NCBI RefSeq assembly: GCF_024170165.1
Contig: NZ_JALJXP010000003.1
Coordinates: 186,001 to 250,000 of the forward strand
Length of the DNA: 64,000 nt
Origin: Pseudomonas nitroreducens
GTDB taxonomy: Bacteria > Pseudomonadota > Gammaproteobacteria > Pseudomonadales > Pseudomonadaceae
Reading direction: 5' to 3'
A program made the position numbers and the translations under genes. The notes under the pieces are model-generated. The model made no database searches. It was given only the letters and a program-made list of their open reading frames with translations, and was not told the origin of the DNA. The first letter of the stretch is position 1. Each line of letters begins with the position of its first letter. Below are positions 20,991 through 31,683 of the stretch, one piece after another.

Positions 20991-21947
20991 ATGTCCACCG
21001 GAAGTACCACAAGCCTCGCGGCTGCCGCCCTGTGCGGCAGCCTCCTGCTGAGCGGCTGCGCCAACCAGCTGTCGCAACGCAGCGAGCATGAAGAGCGGGT
21101 CGAGCGAAAGCTGCTCGACCACAGCCTGCAGATCGACGTGGGCACGCCAGGCACCCTGGAACTGCCGCAGCGCCGCATTCGCGTGCAGGAACAGAAGACC
21201 TTCGAAGTCACCGAGTTCGAGGTCACCCGTCGCTACGACCGCTATACCCCGTACCAGGGCTGGCGCAAGGTCTACGAAATGCCGCTGGGCATCGTCGCCT
21301 TCGTCGGCGGCATCGGCGCCAACGTGGTCAACGTGTTCGCTCTGGGCAACCTGCCCGAGAGCGTCACCCGCGGCTGGATCCGCTACGGCATCGACGGCAT
21401 GAACCCGTTCATGAACGTCGAATCCAATGGCCGCGCCGAGCAGAACCTGGCGTCGATCGACGAGAAGCAGCGCGACAAGCGTACCGAGTACTCCAGCCTG
21501 CCCTGGTCGGAGCGCCCGGTCACTGTCACCGCCGGCAAGAACTCCCAGGAGCTGCTGACCGACCGCCACGGCGTGTTGCGCCTGAACCTGCTGGAAGGCC
21601 CCTTCAGCGACGACGAAGTCAGCCGTATCGGCCGTCTGCAGTTCAGCGTCCAGGATCCTTCGGACGATACCCGCGCCGACGCCAGCCTGCTGGTCAGCCG
21701 CTCCCTGCGCGGCAAGCTGCAGGAAGCCCACGCGCTGATCTATGACGACCTGGAAGGCGATGACGTGCACCACTGGGTGCACCGGGTGAAGCGCCTCTCC
21801 GACCTCGGTCTGGAAGAGGAAGCGAGCGAGCTGGAACAGAGCCTGATCGAGCTGACCCGCAACGATCCGGAGCTGCAGAAGGAGTTCCTCCACAGCCTGA
21901 TGACCGACGCCGGTCGCCTGGCAGCGGACCCCGGCGCCAGCAACTGA
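20991..21947 (+). CDS. Putative lipoprotein of unknown function downstream of proS
   Basis: 318 residues. Signal peptide with lipobox LLSGC, lipidated Cys23. A hydrophobic Gly-rich stretch at about 97-120 (MPLGIVAFVGGIGANVVNVFAL) may be a membrane-inserting or amphipathic helix. A basic/acidic mixed region follows, then a helical C-terminus (LEEEASELEQSLIELTRNDPELQ). I recognise no domain. A similar lipoprotein lies at the same place in P. aeruginosa. It starts 8 bases after proS, probably in one transcript. Confidence 0.8.
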   Translation: MSTGSTTSLAAAALCGSLLLSGCANQLSQRSEHEERVERKLLDHSLQIDVGTPGTLELPQRRIRVQEQKTFEVTEFEVTRRYDRYTPYQGWRKVYEMPLGIVAFVGGIGANVVNVFALGNLPESVTRGWIRYGIDGMNPFMNVESNGRAEQNLASIDEKQRDKRTEYSSLPWSERPVTVTAGKNSQELLTDRHGVLRLNLLEGPFSDDEVSRIGRLQFSVQDPSDDTRADASLLVSRSLRGKLQEAHALIYDDLEGDDVHHWVHRVKRLSDLGLEEEASELEQSLIELTRNDPELQKEFLHSLMTDAGRLAADPGASN

Positions 21948-21950
21948 CGC

Positions 21951-22226
21951 CTAGCGGCGAACGATGAAGCCGGTGATGCCCTGGGGTGTCATCGGCTGCA
22001 GCTCCACCGCCGCCACCTGCGCCTTCACCGGCCCGCGCGCCAGCCACTTCTCCAGCTCGCGCACCGCCTCTTCCTCGCCCTCGATCAACAGCTCCACGCG
22101 CCCGTCTTCGAGGTTGCGCACCCAGCCATCGATTTCCAGCCGGTCGGCCTGCTCCTGGGTGCTCTGGCGGTAATACACGCCCTGAACCTTGCCGCTGATG
22201 TAGCCGTGCAGACAGATCCTCGCCAT
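21951..22226 (-). CDS. acyP: Acylphosphatase
   Basis: 91 residues. Common-type acylphosphatase: phosphate-binding loop GKVQGVYYRQ with catalytic Arg20, Asn38 in GWVRNLEDGRVE, and VQGVxYR/GWVxN signatures intact. It hydrolyses carboxyl-phosphate bonds such as acetyl or carbamoyl phosphate; the physiological role is unclear. The ATG at 22226 shares its A with the stop of the thioredoxin-like gene (TGATG), and GAGGAG lies in that gene's last codons. Hence it is the second gene of a coupled pair. Confidence 0.95.
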   Translation of the reverse strand: MARICLHGYISGKVQGVYYRQSTQEQADRLEIDGWVRNLEDGRVELLIEGEEEAVRELEKWLARGPVKAQVAAVELQPMTPQGITGFIVRR

Positions 22227-22696
22227 CACTGCTTCTCCTCGCGCAACGCGCTCAGGCGCGCCTGCAGGCCGGCAGCGGTCTGCTCACCGAGCAACTGCTC
22301 GCGCATCTTGCCCTCAGGGTCGACGATGTAGGTTACAGGCAGCGCTTCGCTGCGTGGCAGGCTGAAGCGCGACGCAGGGTCATCGGCCAGCACGGTGTAC
22401 TGCACGCCCAGGTCCTGCGAGGCCTTCGCCAGGTCCGCGTCGCGCAGCCCGTCGAAGTTCACCCCCAGCACCCGGAAGCCTCTGGTCTTGCCCTCTTCCG
22501 CCAGTTGATTCAGCTCGGGAATCTCCTTGCGACACGGCGCACACCACTCCGCCCAGTAATTAATAACTAGCCACTGGCCATCTATCCTCGCAGCGGGTAC
22601 TTTCTGTCCATGCTGATCGGTGCCATAGTCCGCCGAGCAACCGGCCAGGATCAGGCCGGCCATCAAGCCCATCACAATACGGAGCCGCACTCCCAT
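22226..22696 (-). CDS. TlpA/ResA-like thioredoxin lipoprotein
   Basis: 156 residues. Lipobox LILAGC with lipidated Cys20, then a TlpA-type thioredoxin fold: WLVINYWAEWCAPCRKEIPEL with the redox motif W51-C-A-P-C55, and the cis-Pro segment ALPVTYIVDPEG. It is presumably a membrane-anchored periplasmic reductase or oxidase acting on cysteines of exported proteins; the partner is unknown. The start at 22696 has GAGGA about 9 bases upstream. Only 30 bases separate it from the divergent PilZ gene, so promoters must overlap the opposite coding region. Confidence 0.9.
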   Translation of the reverse strand: MGVRLRIVMGLMAGLILAGCSADYGTDQHGQKVPAARIDGQWLVINYWAEWCAPCRKEIPELNQLAEEGKTRGFRVLGVNFDGLRDADLAKASQDLGVQYTVLADDPASRFSLPRSEALPVTYIVDPEGKMREQLLGEQTAAGLQARLSALREEKQ

Positions 22697-22726
22697 GCCT
22701 TCAATCCTCGTGTATGCGGGGTGGTC

Positions 22727-24136
22727 ATGATGCTCGATGCCCTGCGCCTGGAGGTGCCGGACATCCTCGAAGAAGATGCCGAGGCAATGAGCAACCTGGC
22801 GGTCAGGCTCCAGGAATCGCGGCAACAGCCCCTGCAGGAAGGTCTGCAGAAGGCTCTGGGCACGCTGTTCCGCCTCAACCGATGCGCTCTGACCTTACTG
22901 GAAAGACAACGCGCCCTGCAAAGCCTCAGCGAAGAATACCGGCATTACGAACGACTGATCCGCCAGGAAAGGACGCCGCCGGCGCTCTTCGTGCACTTCT
23001 GCAGCGAACTCGCCGCCGGCTTCAAGCGCCTGTTGCTGCAGATCCTGCACGGCCGCAAGCCATCGCGACCGCACATGGCCTGGTGCCTGTACATGGCCCA
23101 GCACTTCCTCGCCCAGGCCCTGCTGCGTCACTACCAGCAATACCAGCAGCCGCCGGGCAGCCTGTGGCGCGACAGCCACCTGCTGTACTGGATCGGTGAG
23201 CACCAGGAGTGCCTGGACGAGCCGGTTGCGGCAGCTTTCGACCCGATTCCGGCCGGTACCTTGCGCGGGCTGTACCAGCAGATACTGCTGCTGGCCCTGA
23301 GCAACCCTTTCCACCTGACCGAGGGCGAAGCTCCCCAGCTGTTCTCGGCCCTGGCACCGCTGGCCGCGCTGGGCCGCCTGCTGCCCTGGGACGACGAGGA
23401 ACAGGAAGGCTTCGTCGTCGACCTCGGCTCGGACGAGCCCTGCCTTGCCGTCGAACAGGCCGCTGACGCCCCGGTCGATCAACTGCGCCGACTGGAGCTG
23501 GGCGCCCTGCTGATTGCCCTGCACGACCCGGCTCCGCTGCGCCGCCTGGACCAGGGCGTGTTACTGGAACGCGTCCGCCACCATTGGCTGGGACACCAGA
23601 CGCGCCGCCATGAGCGTGCCGAACAGAAGGGCATCTGCCGCGTAGTCGTCGGCCTCCCGGCTATTCAGCAACACCTGCTGGACAGCTCGGCCAGCCCCTG
23701 CCGGGAAGCGACGCTGATGGACGCCAGCGCAGGCGGCGCCCGCATCCTCTGCACCGGCCAGCAAGCCGGGCAGTTGCCGGTCGGCCAGCTGCTGCTGATC
23801 CCCGGCAACGGCGGCACACCAACCCTCGCCGTGGTGCGCTGGCGACACCTCAACAACGACGGGTTGCACCTCGGCCTGCGCTACCTGAAGGGGCTTCCCC
23901 GTCCGGTCTGGCTGCGCCGCGCGCCTGACGCACAGCGTCACCCCGGCGTCCTGCAGAGCACGCCGGAACCGGGCAACGGCTGGTATCACGGGCTCTGGGT
24001 GCCCCAAGGGCAGTTCGTCGAAGGCGAGAACCTGTGGCTGCAACTGGCCAGCTTCGACAACCAGACCATCCTGCCGCTGCCCGTCGCCAACCTCAGTACG
24101 CCATTGGTAGCTCGCCACCCGCTGCGCCTGGCCTGA
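22727..24136 (+). CDS. Large hypothetical protein with C-terminal PilZ-like domain
   Basis: 469 residues if begun at 22727 (MMLDALRLEVPDILEED); a GTG at 22721 or ATG at 22730 are alternatives, and no strong ribosome-binding site distinguishes them. Residues 1-280 are helical and Leu/Gln-rich with no family I know. From about 290 a PilZ-type motif pair appears: RRHER (RxxxR) near residue 292 and DASAGG (DxSxxG) near 332, the two c-di-GMP-contacting elements, followed by a beta-rich stretch. It is likely a cytoplasmic c-di-GMP effector, judged only from these motifs. No signal or membrane segment is seen. Confidence 0.7.
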   Translation: MMLDALRLEVPDILEEDAEAMSNLAVRLQESRQQPLQEGLQKALGTLFRLNRCALTLLERQRALQSLSEEYRHYERLIRQERTPPALFVHFCSELAAGFKRLLLQILHGRKPSRPHMAWCLYMAQHFLAQALLRHYQQYQQPPGSLWRDSHLLYWIGEHQECLDEPVAAAFDPIPAGTLRGLYQQILLLALSNPFHLTEGEAPQLFSALAPLAALGRLLPWDDEEQEGFVVDLGSDEPCLAVEQAADAPVDQLRRLELGALLIALHDPAPLRRLDQGVLLERVRHHWLGHQTRRHERAEQKGICRVVVGLPAIQQHLLDSSASPCREATLMDASAGGARILCTGQQAGQLPVGQLLLIPGNGGTPTLAVVRWRHLNNDGLHLGLRYLKGLPRPVWLRRAPDAQRHPGVLQSTPEPGNGWYHGLWVPQGQFVEGENLWLQLASFDNQTILPLPVANLSTPLVARHPLRLA

Positions 24137-24206
24137 TTGTCGGATTTGGGAGAGATGTCACAGGCAAGATCGGCAGCAAGCCCGGAATACCTGGACACCA
24201 TCTCCT

Positions 24207-24212
24207 TATAAT
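24207..24212 (+). promoter_or_regulatory. Consensus -10 hexamer upstream of the 131-residue gene
   Basis: TATAAT at 24207-24212 is a perfect sigma-70 -10. No good -35 lies 16-18 bases upstream. It would give a leader of about 100 bases. Confidence 0.4.
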
Positions 24213-24321
24213 TCGCACGTTCGTCCTGACTTTCGGGGCGACTCTCGCCAGCCGATTATTCAGCGGCCTTCAGAATGCGACTGGCGCCAAGCACGCCAGC
24301 CTCCATCGACAGGACAGCCCG

Positions 24322-24717
24322 ATGCAGCCTACAGACCAGCTTGTCAGCAAGGTTCCCAGCCATATTGTCGCTAGCGCAAGGCCGGCCAATGCGGCCAACG
24401 GGGGACGACTGGCCGACTTCAATGTCGCGGTCTGGCTACATTTGCCCGGCGTGGCGGAACTGCCGGTCACGCTGCTGCTCAGCTACCGTGACGGCGAGCG
24501 CAGCCGGGAAGTGGTGATCGACCATGGCACGGTCAACAAGCAGAGCCGCATCCTGCTGTCTGCCGTCGCCCGGCTGCCGTTTTCACAGCGGATCGAGGAT
24601 GCGCAGATCAAGCTGCGCGCGGCCATCCCCCTGTCGAGGGTAATCGCCGAGGAAGTCTTCATGCAGGCGGTGGAACAGCAGGCCGGCGCAACGCGTCCGG
24701 TAGCCACCAGCCTCTGA
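24322..24717 (+). CDS. Hypothetical protein, 131 residues
   Basis: The start at 24322 has AGGA about 7 bases upstream. There is no signal peptide or transmembrane helix. The middle is beta-rich (LADFNVAVWLHLPGVAELPVTLLLSYRDGERSREVVIDHGTV) and then helical (LSRVIAEEVFMQAVEQQ). Codon usage is typical of its neighbours, and ATG-to-stop is free of rare codons, so I take it as real. I do not recognise the family. It converges with the small gene ending at 24722 with only 4 bases between stops. Confidence 0.6.
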   Translation: MQPTDQLVSKVPSHIVASARPANAANGGRLADFNVAVWLHLPGVAELPVTLLLSYRDGERSREVVIDHGTVNKQSRILLSAVARLPFSQRIEDAQIKLRAAIPLSRVIAEEVFMQAVEQQAGATRPVATSL

Positions 24718-24721
24718 AGGC

Positions 24722-24919
24722 TCAGCCCAGCTGACGCACCAGCGTGTCGTCGTCCGACGACTCGACTGCAGCGGGTTCGGCAACGTCCTGCGAGACGGAT
24801 GGCAGGAGCGATTCGGGCCAGCTGCTGAACTGCAGACCAGTAATTCTATTCAACCGCTCCAGGGCGCTCGTCAGATCGCGCTGATGCAGATGTACTACGT
24901 TGTTCTGGTCTTTTTTCAT
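24722..24919 (-). CDS. Hypothetical small protein, 65 residues
   Basis: Begins MKKDQNNVVHLHQRDLTSALERLNRITGLQF and ends in an acidic tail (VESSDDDTLVRQLG). It is hydrophilic, with one amphipathic helix in the middle and no membrane segment. The ribosome-binding site is weak (AGGG about 11 bases upstream). The 5' side contains AT-rich sequence typical of a promoter. Family unknown. It could be a small regulator or adaptor, but nothing in the sequence proves this. Confidence 0.5.
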   Translation of the reverse strand: MKKDQNNVVHLHQRDLTSALERLNRITGLQFSSWPESLLPSVSQDVAEPAAVESSDDDTLVRQLG

Positions 24920-25076
24920 GGTTTCGCTGGCCCTGGAGGAACTTCTGAAGGACTCCTGTGTCCTGAATCCTTCATAGCCAGAACTGTGCCAATTCTGAAA
25001 TAGCCAGAAATGGCGCATTTCTGAAGTGGTACAAAGCCGTCAAAGCATCAGATTCGCCGCAAACTGACGTTTTGCG

Positions 25077-26306
25077 TCACTCGGAATGTGACGGCTTCAA
25101 CCATTTCGCCAGACTGTCGCCGAACAGCTCCTGGCGATCCGCCTGGTAACGCGCCAGCGTTTCGCGCAATTCCGGGTACCAGGGCTCGTCCAGCTCCGCC
25201 GGCAGCGCCTCCAGGCAAGGCAGCGGCCAGGGGCTGCGATTGAGCAGGTGATGCAGGCTGTAGCTGCCCAGGTCACGGCACAGCACCCAGGCAGCAGTGG
25301 TCGAGCCGGCACGGCATACCAGTTGCTCGCCCTCGAGGAAGTCCAGCACCTCTTCCCACTCGTCTTCCGGCAGCAGCCAACCGGCGCGGTGCAGATGCAC
25401 CAGGCGCGTTGGCAGGCCGTGGCGCTGGCGGTCGAAGAACACCCGCAGCACACCAAGGATCACCAGCAGACGCGGCATGGCGCGACGGCGCCAGAGCCGG
25501 GTAGAGGACAGGTTGCAGACCAGCTCGGCGCCGAACAGCACGATCAGCCAGGACAGATACACCCACAGCAGGAACAGCGGCACCGTGGCGAAGGCGCCAT
25601 AAATCAGCTTGTAACCGGGGAAGAAGCTCACATAGAAACCGAACAGCGACTTTGCCGCCTCGAACAGGATCGCGGTGAACGCACCGCCTGCCAGCGCATG
25701 CAACACCGGTACGCGGGCATTGGGAACCGCAGCGTAGATCAGCGTGAAGGCTGCCACGCTGGCCAGCAGGGGCATGAACTTCAGCAACGTCGCGGCACCG
25801 GGCAGCGCATGGGGGCCGGAAAGCAGCGACAGCGAAGTGATGTAGGTGGATACGGCGAAGCCGGTACCCAGCAGCAGCGGGCCCAGGCTGAGGATCGCCC
25901 AGTACAGCAGGAAGCGGGTCACGCCCCGACGCGGCTGTCGTACGCGCCAGATGGCATTGAAGGCCTTCTCGATGGTCACCAGCATGGTAAAGGCGGTGAC
26001 CGCCAGGAAAGCCACGCCCAGCCAGGTCAGATGCCGCGCCTGCACGGTGAAATTGCGCAGATAGGCCTCGACCGCCTCGCCAGTAGACGGCACGAAGTTG
26101 CGGAACACGAACAGCTGGATGCGCTCGCCCATACCCTCGAAGGCCGGCACGGCCGAGAGCATGGCGAAGGTCACGGTCATCATCGGGACGACCGCGAACA
26201 GCGTGGTGTAGGTCAGGGCCGCGGCGCTGTTGGGCGCCTTGTCGGCCAGGAAGCGCTGGACCAGATAGCGGCCGAACTCGACCAGGCCCTGCAAGCGTTC
26301 GTGCAT
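25077..26306 (-). CDS. YihY/UPF0761 family inner-membrane protein
   Basis: 409 residues. Six predicted transmembrane segments in the first ~270 residues, beginning with the family signature [25 protein letters not shown], followed by a cytoplasmic winged-helix-like tail of about 130 residues ([21 protein letters not shown]). It was formerly annotated as ribonuclease BN, which is known to be an error of gene assignment; true function is unknown. The start at 26306 gives [19 protein letters not shown], typical for pseudomonads. It is divergent from the arsC-like gene. Confidence 0.9.
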   Translation of the reverse strand: MHERLQGLVEFGRYLVQRFLADKAPNSAAALTYTTLFAVVPMMTVTFAMLSAVPAFEGMGERIQLFVFRNFVPSTGEAVEAYLRNFTVQARHLTWLGVAFLAVTAFTMLVTIEKAFNAIWRVRQPRRGVTRFLLYWAILSLGPLLLGTGFAVSTYITSLSLLSGPHALPGAATLLKFMPLLASVAAFTLIYAAVPNARVPVLHALAGGAFTAILFEAAKSLFGFYVSFFPGYKLIYGAFATVPLFLLWVYLSWLIVLFGAELVCNLSSTRLWRRRAMPRLLVILGVLRVFFDRQRHGLPTRLVHLHRAGWLLPEDEWEEVLDFLEGEQLVCRAGSTTAAWVLCRDLGSYSLHHLLNRSPWPLPCLEALPAELDEPWYPELRETLARYQADRQELFGDSLAKWLKPSHSE

Positions 26307-26430
26307 GGAATATCCTTTGGCTGCACTGAAAAACCGTCCTCGTAGATCGCGGCGAACGACAGCGGTTCAGTCCAGTCCGAGGAGGCGGTTAGAATAGCCG
26401 CCACTTCATCGGCCTTGCGAGTCCCGGCAC

Positions 26431-27377
<947 letters not shown>

Positions 27378-27827
27378 ATGGCCCGCAAGAACAAACCGCT
27401 GCCGCCCATGGAATGGCTCAAACCCCGGCTGGCCGCCAGCCGCGCGGTCGCCCTCGGCAGCTTCATCGGGCTGATCCTGCTCATCGTCATCTGGGACCTG
27501 CTGTTCGCCGACGCCCACGGTGGCGCGCGCTGGGTGCCGTGGGTCTTCCTCGGCTTCAAGCTGCTGCCGCTGCTGGTGGTGGCGCCGGGGATCCTGATCG
27601 GCAGCGCGCGCGGTCACGCCTGGGCGTGCTACGTGATCAACCTGTACTTCATCCTCGGCGTGCTCAACGCCTTCGATCCCAACCATGCCATCTTCGGCTG
27701 GGCGGAGATCATCCTCAGCGTGTCGCTGTTCTGTTCGGCGCTGATGTACACGCGCTGGCGCTTCCAGTACGACCGCAAGCTCGCTGGCGAAGGCGAAGAA
27801 GCGCAGCAGGAAGCCGCGAGCGTCTGA
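27378..27827 (+). CDS. DUF2069 family membrane protein
   Basis: 149 residues. Four hydrophobic segments at about 22-42, 50-70, 78-96 and 104-124, a basic N-terminus (MARKNKPLPPMEWLKPRLAASR) and a Glu-rich tail. DUF2069 proteins have no known function. It starts directly after the wrbA stop, so arsC-wrbA-DUF2069 form one operon. The same trio is found in P. aeruginosa. Confidence 0.88.
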   Translation: MARKNKPLPPMEWLKPRLAASRAVALGSFIGLILLIVIWDLLFADAHGGARWVPWVFLGFKLLPLLVVAPGILIGSARGHAWACYVINLYFILGVLNAFDPNHAIFGWAEIILSVSLFCSALMYTRWRFQYDRKLAGEGEEAQQEAASV

Positions 27828-27858
27828 TCGGAGAACCGCGAATCAGGGAGACCGGGGC

Positions 27859-28563
27859 TTACCAGCCCATGGTTTCCTTGAGGAAGGGAATGGTCAGCTT
27901 GCGCTGGGCCTGCAGCGAGGCCTTGTCCAGCTCGTCCAGCAGGTCGAAGAGGAACTGCATGCTGCGCGCGCCGCGGGTGAGGATGAAGCGTCCCACTTCG
28001 TCGGTCAGGTGCAGGCCACGGCGCGAAGCACGCAGCTGCAGGGCGCGCAGCTTCTCGTCGTCGGTCAGCGGGTGCAGTTGGAAAATCAGCGAAAGCGTCA
28101 GGCGGGACTTCAGGTCCGGCAATTTCACCTTCAGCTCGCGCGGCGATACCGAGGCCGACAGCAGCAGCTTGCGGCCGGAATCGCGCAGGCGGTTGAACAG
28201 GTGGAACAGCGCCTCTTCCCATTCGCGCTTGCCGGCCAGGGCGTCGAGATCATCCAGGCACACCAGCTCGCGCTGTTCGAGATTGTCGAAGATTTCCGGA
28301 CCGTAGGCCACCAGGTCCGCCATCGGCAGGTAGACCGACGGCTCACCCAGTTGCTCGGAACGAATGCAGGCGGCCTGCAGCAGGTGGCTGCGGCCGACGC
28401 CTTCGGCGCCCCAGAGATAGATCAGGCTTTCCGTCCACCCCGCCTCGGGCTCGCACAGACGCTCGACATAGCCGAGCGCCGCGGCATTGGCACCGGGGTA
28501 GTAGTTGGCGAACGTTGCGTCATCGCGCAGGCGTACGCTGAGTGGGAGCTGCATAGGAGTCAT
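27859..28563 (-). CDS. hda: DnaA regulatory inactivator Hda
   Basis: 234 residues. AAA+ protein related to DnaA. The N-terminal clamp-binding motif QLPLSVRL lies at about 5-12, the P-loop-like WGAEGVGRSHLLQA at 51-64 has Arg in place of the usual Lys (as in E. coli Hda), and LVCLDDLDALAG is Walker B. With the DNA-loaded clamp it stimulates ATP hydrolysis on DnaA and prevents re-initiation. Start 28563 or 28554 (MQLPLS); neither has a good ribosome-binding site. It is encoded opposite to DUF2069 and next to the DUF2066 gene. Confidence 0.94.
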   Translation of the reverse strand: MTPMQLPLSVRLRDDATFANYYPGANAAALGYVERLCEPEAGWTESLIYLWGAEGVGRSHLLQAACIRSEQLGEPSVYLPMADLVAYGPEIFDNLEQRELVCLDDLDALAGKREWEEALFHLFNRLRDSGRKLLLSASVSPRELKVKLPDLKSRLTLSLIFQLHPLTDDEKLRALQLRASRRGLHLTDEVGRFILTRGARSMQFLFDLLDELDKASLQAQRKLTIPFLKETMGW

Positions 28564-28708
28564 GCCGGGCCGGGCGTTTCTTCAATCGCTTGGGGTGGGC
28601 CTTGGTGACTGAAAGTTTATCCAAATCAGAAGGATAACGCAGCTACCACGTGCGACTCAGAGCCGCCGGTGCCGGGAAGCGGGGCTTTGCCCGCCCCCGG
28701 AGCGCTCG

Positions 28709-29749
28709 TCACCAGTGGAAGCGCAGGGCGTTCTGCGCCGGTACGGCCGCATTCGGCACCGGCTGGCCGTTGGCATCGACCGCCGGTTGCGCCGGTTCGG
28801 CCGGGGCTTCCTGCAGGCGGGCCAGGGCCAGCTGCGCGCGCAACTGCTCAGTGCTGGCGGTCACACGGTAGACCAGATTCCTGCCCTGGACTTCCACCAG
28901 CTTGGCGCCCATCGGCTCCAGCAGGCGCGAAACCTCGGCGTAACGGGCCAGGTCGGCGCCTTCGATCTGCACGACCTGGGCCGAAGCAGAACCGGCCGAA
29001 CCGACGAAGCGCTGCGACAGGCGCTGGGAAACACCGAGCATCACCGCATCGGCCAGCGCATCCGGAGTATCGCCCTGGGCCTGACCCTGCTCGCGGGAAT
29101 CCCCCATCCACACGCGCCAGTTGGCGGTCCACTTGCCGTCGGCTTCCTTGGCGTCCACCGCCAGCAGGGCGTCGGCGCCGTAGCGCTCGGAGGCGGATTT
29201 CAGTGCGTCCGGCTGGGCGGCACTGAGGTTTTCGGGAGTGCCGACCTGCTGCTCGCTGAGGTCGGCGATCGGCAGGCGCAGCGGCAGGCCACGGCGCTGC
29301 GCCGCACGGTTCAGCGGGGCGGAGGCTTCCTGGCTGTCACCCACCAGGCTGCTACCGTTGGCGCTTTCGTTCAGCCACCAGGCCAGCACGCTCGGGCGGC
29401 TGGCGCCCCACACCGGCAGGCCGGCCTGGCGCAGGGCGTTGTCGGTGGCGGTCGGGTCGAAGTCCACCACCAGCGCCATGGGCGGGCCATTCTCGAAACC
29501 GTACTGACTGATCAGCTGCTGCGGGTCCTTGAAGTAGCCGGCCAGGGCCGGGCTCTGTGCCGCGCCGGCATTGCCGGTCAGGCGCAGCACCAGGGTCTGC
29601 AGGGCGCGGGTCAGGCCGGCATTGCGCTCGTCCGGCTGCTGGGAAGCGACCGGTTCGTGCACCTGGTACAGGTTGCCCAGTGTTTCAGCGAAGGACGGCA
29701 GGCTGAACAGCGACAGGCAGAGGATCAACAGGCGGGCGGTCAGGCGCAT
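28709..29749 (-). CDS. DUF2066 domain-containing exported protein
   Basis: 346 residues. Signal peptide [21 protein letters not shown], then a DUF2066 region ([31 protein letters not shown]) and further alpha/beta sequence, ending in a Pro/Ala-rich tail [24 protein letters not shown]2066 proteins are periplasmic and uncharacterised. It lies upstream of hda on the same strand with a gap of about 145 bases and is divergent from purM; about 212 bases between hold both promoters. Confidence 0.85.
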   Translation of the reverse strand: MRLTARLLILCLSLFSLPSFAETLGNLYQVHEPVASQQPDERNAGLTRALQTLVLRLTGNAGAAQSPALAGYFKDPQQLISQYGFENGPPMALVVDFDPTATDNALRQAGLPVWGASRPSVLAWWLNESANGSSLVGDSQEASAPLNRAAQRRGLPLRLPIADLSEQQVGTPENLSAAQPDALKSASERYGADALLAVDAKEADGKWTANWRVWMGDSREQGQAQGDTPDALADAVMLGVSQRLSQRFVGSAGSASAQVVQIEGADLARYAEVSRLLEPMGAKLVEVQGRNLVYRVTASTEQLRAQLALARLQEAPAEPAQPAVDANGQPVPNAAVPAQNALRFHW

Positions 29750-29961
29750 GGCGGGCTCTCGCGGCAAAAACGAAGATGCCAGCGTGCAACGAGCTGGCAA
29801 GGAAGGCCTATACCTTAAACAGCCGTCCGGCCAGCGGCAACAGCGCGAGATGGCCGCTGCCGGGCAAGCCTGATAAAATCCCGCGCCTCCCGCGCAGGCC
29901 GGGAAGCGCGAACGGCGCACCCGGCGGCAAGACGAATCATCCCTTCTATAGGCCTGGATTT

Positions 29962-31023
29962 ATGAGCAACAAGCAACCCTCGTTGAGCTACAAGGACGCC
30001 GGTGTGGACATCGACGCCGGCGAAGCCCTGGTCGAACGCATCAAAGGCGTCGCCAAGCGCACCGCGCGTCCGGAAGTCATGGGCGGCCTGGGTGGCTTTG
30101 GCGCTCTGTGCGAGATCCCGGCCGGTTACAAGCAGCCCGTACTGGTCTCCGGTACCGACGGTGTCGGCACCAAGCTGCGCCTGGCGCTGAACCTGAACAA
30201 GCACGACAGCATCGGCCAGGACCTGGTCGCCATGTGCGTCAACGACCTGGTCGTGTGCGGCGCCGAGCCGCTGTTCTTCCTCGACTACTACGCCACCGGC
30301 AAGCTCAACGTCGACGTGGCCGCCACCGTGGTCACCGGCATCGGCGCCGGCTGCGAGCTGGCCGGTTGCTCCCTGGTCGGTGGTGAAACCGCCGAGATGC
30401 CGGGCATGTACGAAGGCGAAGACTACGACCTGGCCGGTTTCTGCGTCGGCGTGGTGGAGAAGTCCGAGATCATCGACGGCTCGAAAGTGGTCGCCGGCGA
30501 CGCTCTGATCGCCCTGCCCTCCTCCGGCCCGCACTCCAACGGCTACTCGCTGATCCGCAAGATCATCGAGGTCTCCGGTGCCGACATCGAATCCACCCAG
30601 CTGAACGGCGAGCCCCTGGCCGACCTGCTGATGGCCCCGACCCGCATCTACGTGAAGCCGCTGCTGCAGCTGATCAAACAGACCGGCGCGGTCAAGGCCA
30701 TGGCCCACATTACCGGCGGCGGCCTGCTGGACAACATCCCGCGCGTCCTGCCGGACAACGCCCAGGCCGTGGTTGACGTGGCCAGCTGGCAGCGCCCGGC
30801 GGTCTTCGACTGGCTGCAGGAAAAAGGCAACGTCGACGAGACCGAAATGCACCGCGTGCTGAACTGCGGCGTGGGCATGGTCATCTGCGTCGCCCAGGAT
30901 CAGGTGGAAGTTTCCCTGAAAGCCCTGCGTGACGCCGGCGAACAGCCGTGGGTCATCGGCCGCATCGATGCTTGCGCCGCCGACGCCGAGCGCGTGGTCC
31001 TGAACAACCTGAAAGGCCACTGA
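29962..31023 (+). CDS. purM: Phosphoribosylformylglycinamidine cyclo-ligase PurM
   Basis: 353 residues. AIR synthetase of purine synthesis step 5: [17 protein letters not shown] near the N-terminus, [35 protein letters not shown] and [16 protein letters not shown] are all in place. ATP-dependent, cytoplasmic, homodimeric. The start at 29962 gives [20 protein letters not shown]. The stop shares a base with the purN start (TGATG). Confidence 0.98.
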   Translation: MSNKQPSLSYKDAGVDIDAGEALVERIKGVAKRTARPEVMGGLGGFGALCEIPAGYKQPVLVSGTDGVGTKLRLALNLNKHDSIGQDLVAMCVNDLVVCGAEPLFFLDYYATGKLNVDVAATVVTGIGAGCELAGCSLVGGETAEMPGMYEGEDYDLAGFCVGVVEKSEIIDGSKVVAGDALIALPSSGPHSNGYSLIRKIIEVSGADIESTQLNGEPLADLLMAPTRIYVKPLLQLIKQTGAVKAMAHITGGGLLDNIPRVLPDNAQAVVDVASWQRPAVFDWLQEKGNVDETEMHRVLNCGVGMVICVAQDQVEVSLKALRDAGEQPWVIGRIDACAADAERVVLNNLKGH

Positions 31024-31673
31024 TGTCCACACCTTGCAATGTCGTGGTGCTGATTTCCGGCTCCGGCAGCAACCTGCAAGCCCTGATCGACAGTCTCGCC
31101 GGCGCTGACACGCCGGCGGTGATCCGCGCGGTGATCTCCAACCGCGCGGACGCCTACGGCCTGGAGCGTGCGCGCCAGGCCAACATCGAGACGCGCTTCC
31201 TCGACCACAAGTCCTACGCCGACCGCGAAAGCTTCGACGCTGCACTGATCCAGGCCATCGACGGCCTCGACGCAGACCTGGTGCTGCTCGCCGGCTTCAT
31301 GCGCATCCTCAGCGCGGACTTCGTGCGTCACTACCAGGGTCGCCTGCTGAACATCCATCCGTCCCTGTTGCCCAAGTACAAAGGCCTGCACACCCACCAG
31401 CGTGCGCTGGAGGCTGGCGATGCCGAGCACGGCTGCAGCGTGCACTTCGTCACCGAGGAACTTGATGGCGGCCCACTGGTCGTACAGGCGGCAATCCCGG
31501 TAGAGTCTGACGACACGCCGGAAACGCTGGCGCAGCGCGTTCACGTGCAGGAACATGTGATCTATCCGCTGGCCATGCGCTGGTTCGCCGAAGGCCGAGT
31601 CAGGCTGGGTGAACATGGCGCCACGCTGGATGGGGAACTTCTGCCCGCATCCGGCCATTCGTACCGAACCTAG
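31023..31673 (+). CDS. purN: Phosphoribosylglycinamide formyltransferase PurN
   Basis: 216 residues. Transfers a formyl group from 10-formyl-THF to GAR (step 3 of purine synthesis). N-terminal VVLISGSGSNLQALID phosphate-binding loop, ILSADFVRHYQGRLLNIHPSLLPKYKG with the catalytic Asn-His pair (Asn in LLNIHPS), and VHFVTEELDGGPLV with the catalytic Asp. It is translationally coupled to purM by a one-base overlap. Confidence 0.98.
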   Translation: MSTPCNVVVLISGSGSNLQALIDSLAGADTPAVIRAVISNRADAYGLERARQANIETRFLDHKSYADRESFDAALIQAIDGLDADLVLLAGFMRILSADFVRHYQGRLLNIHPSLLPKYKGLHTHQRALEAGDAEHGCSVHFVTEELDGGPLVVQAAIPVESDDTPETLAQRVHVQEHVIYPLAMRWFAEGRVRLGEHGATLDGELLPASGHSYRT

Positions 31674-31683
31674 GAGATTCGTG

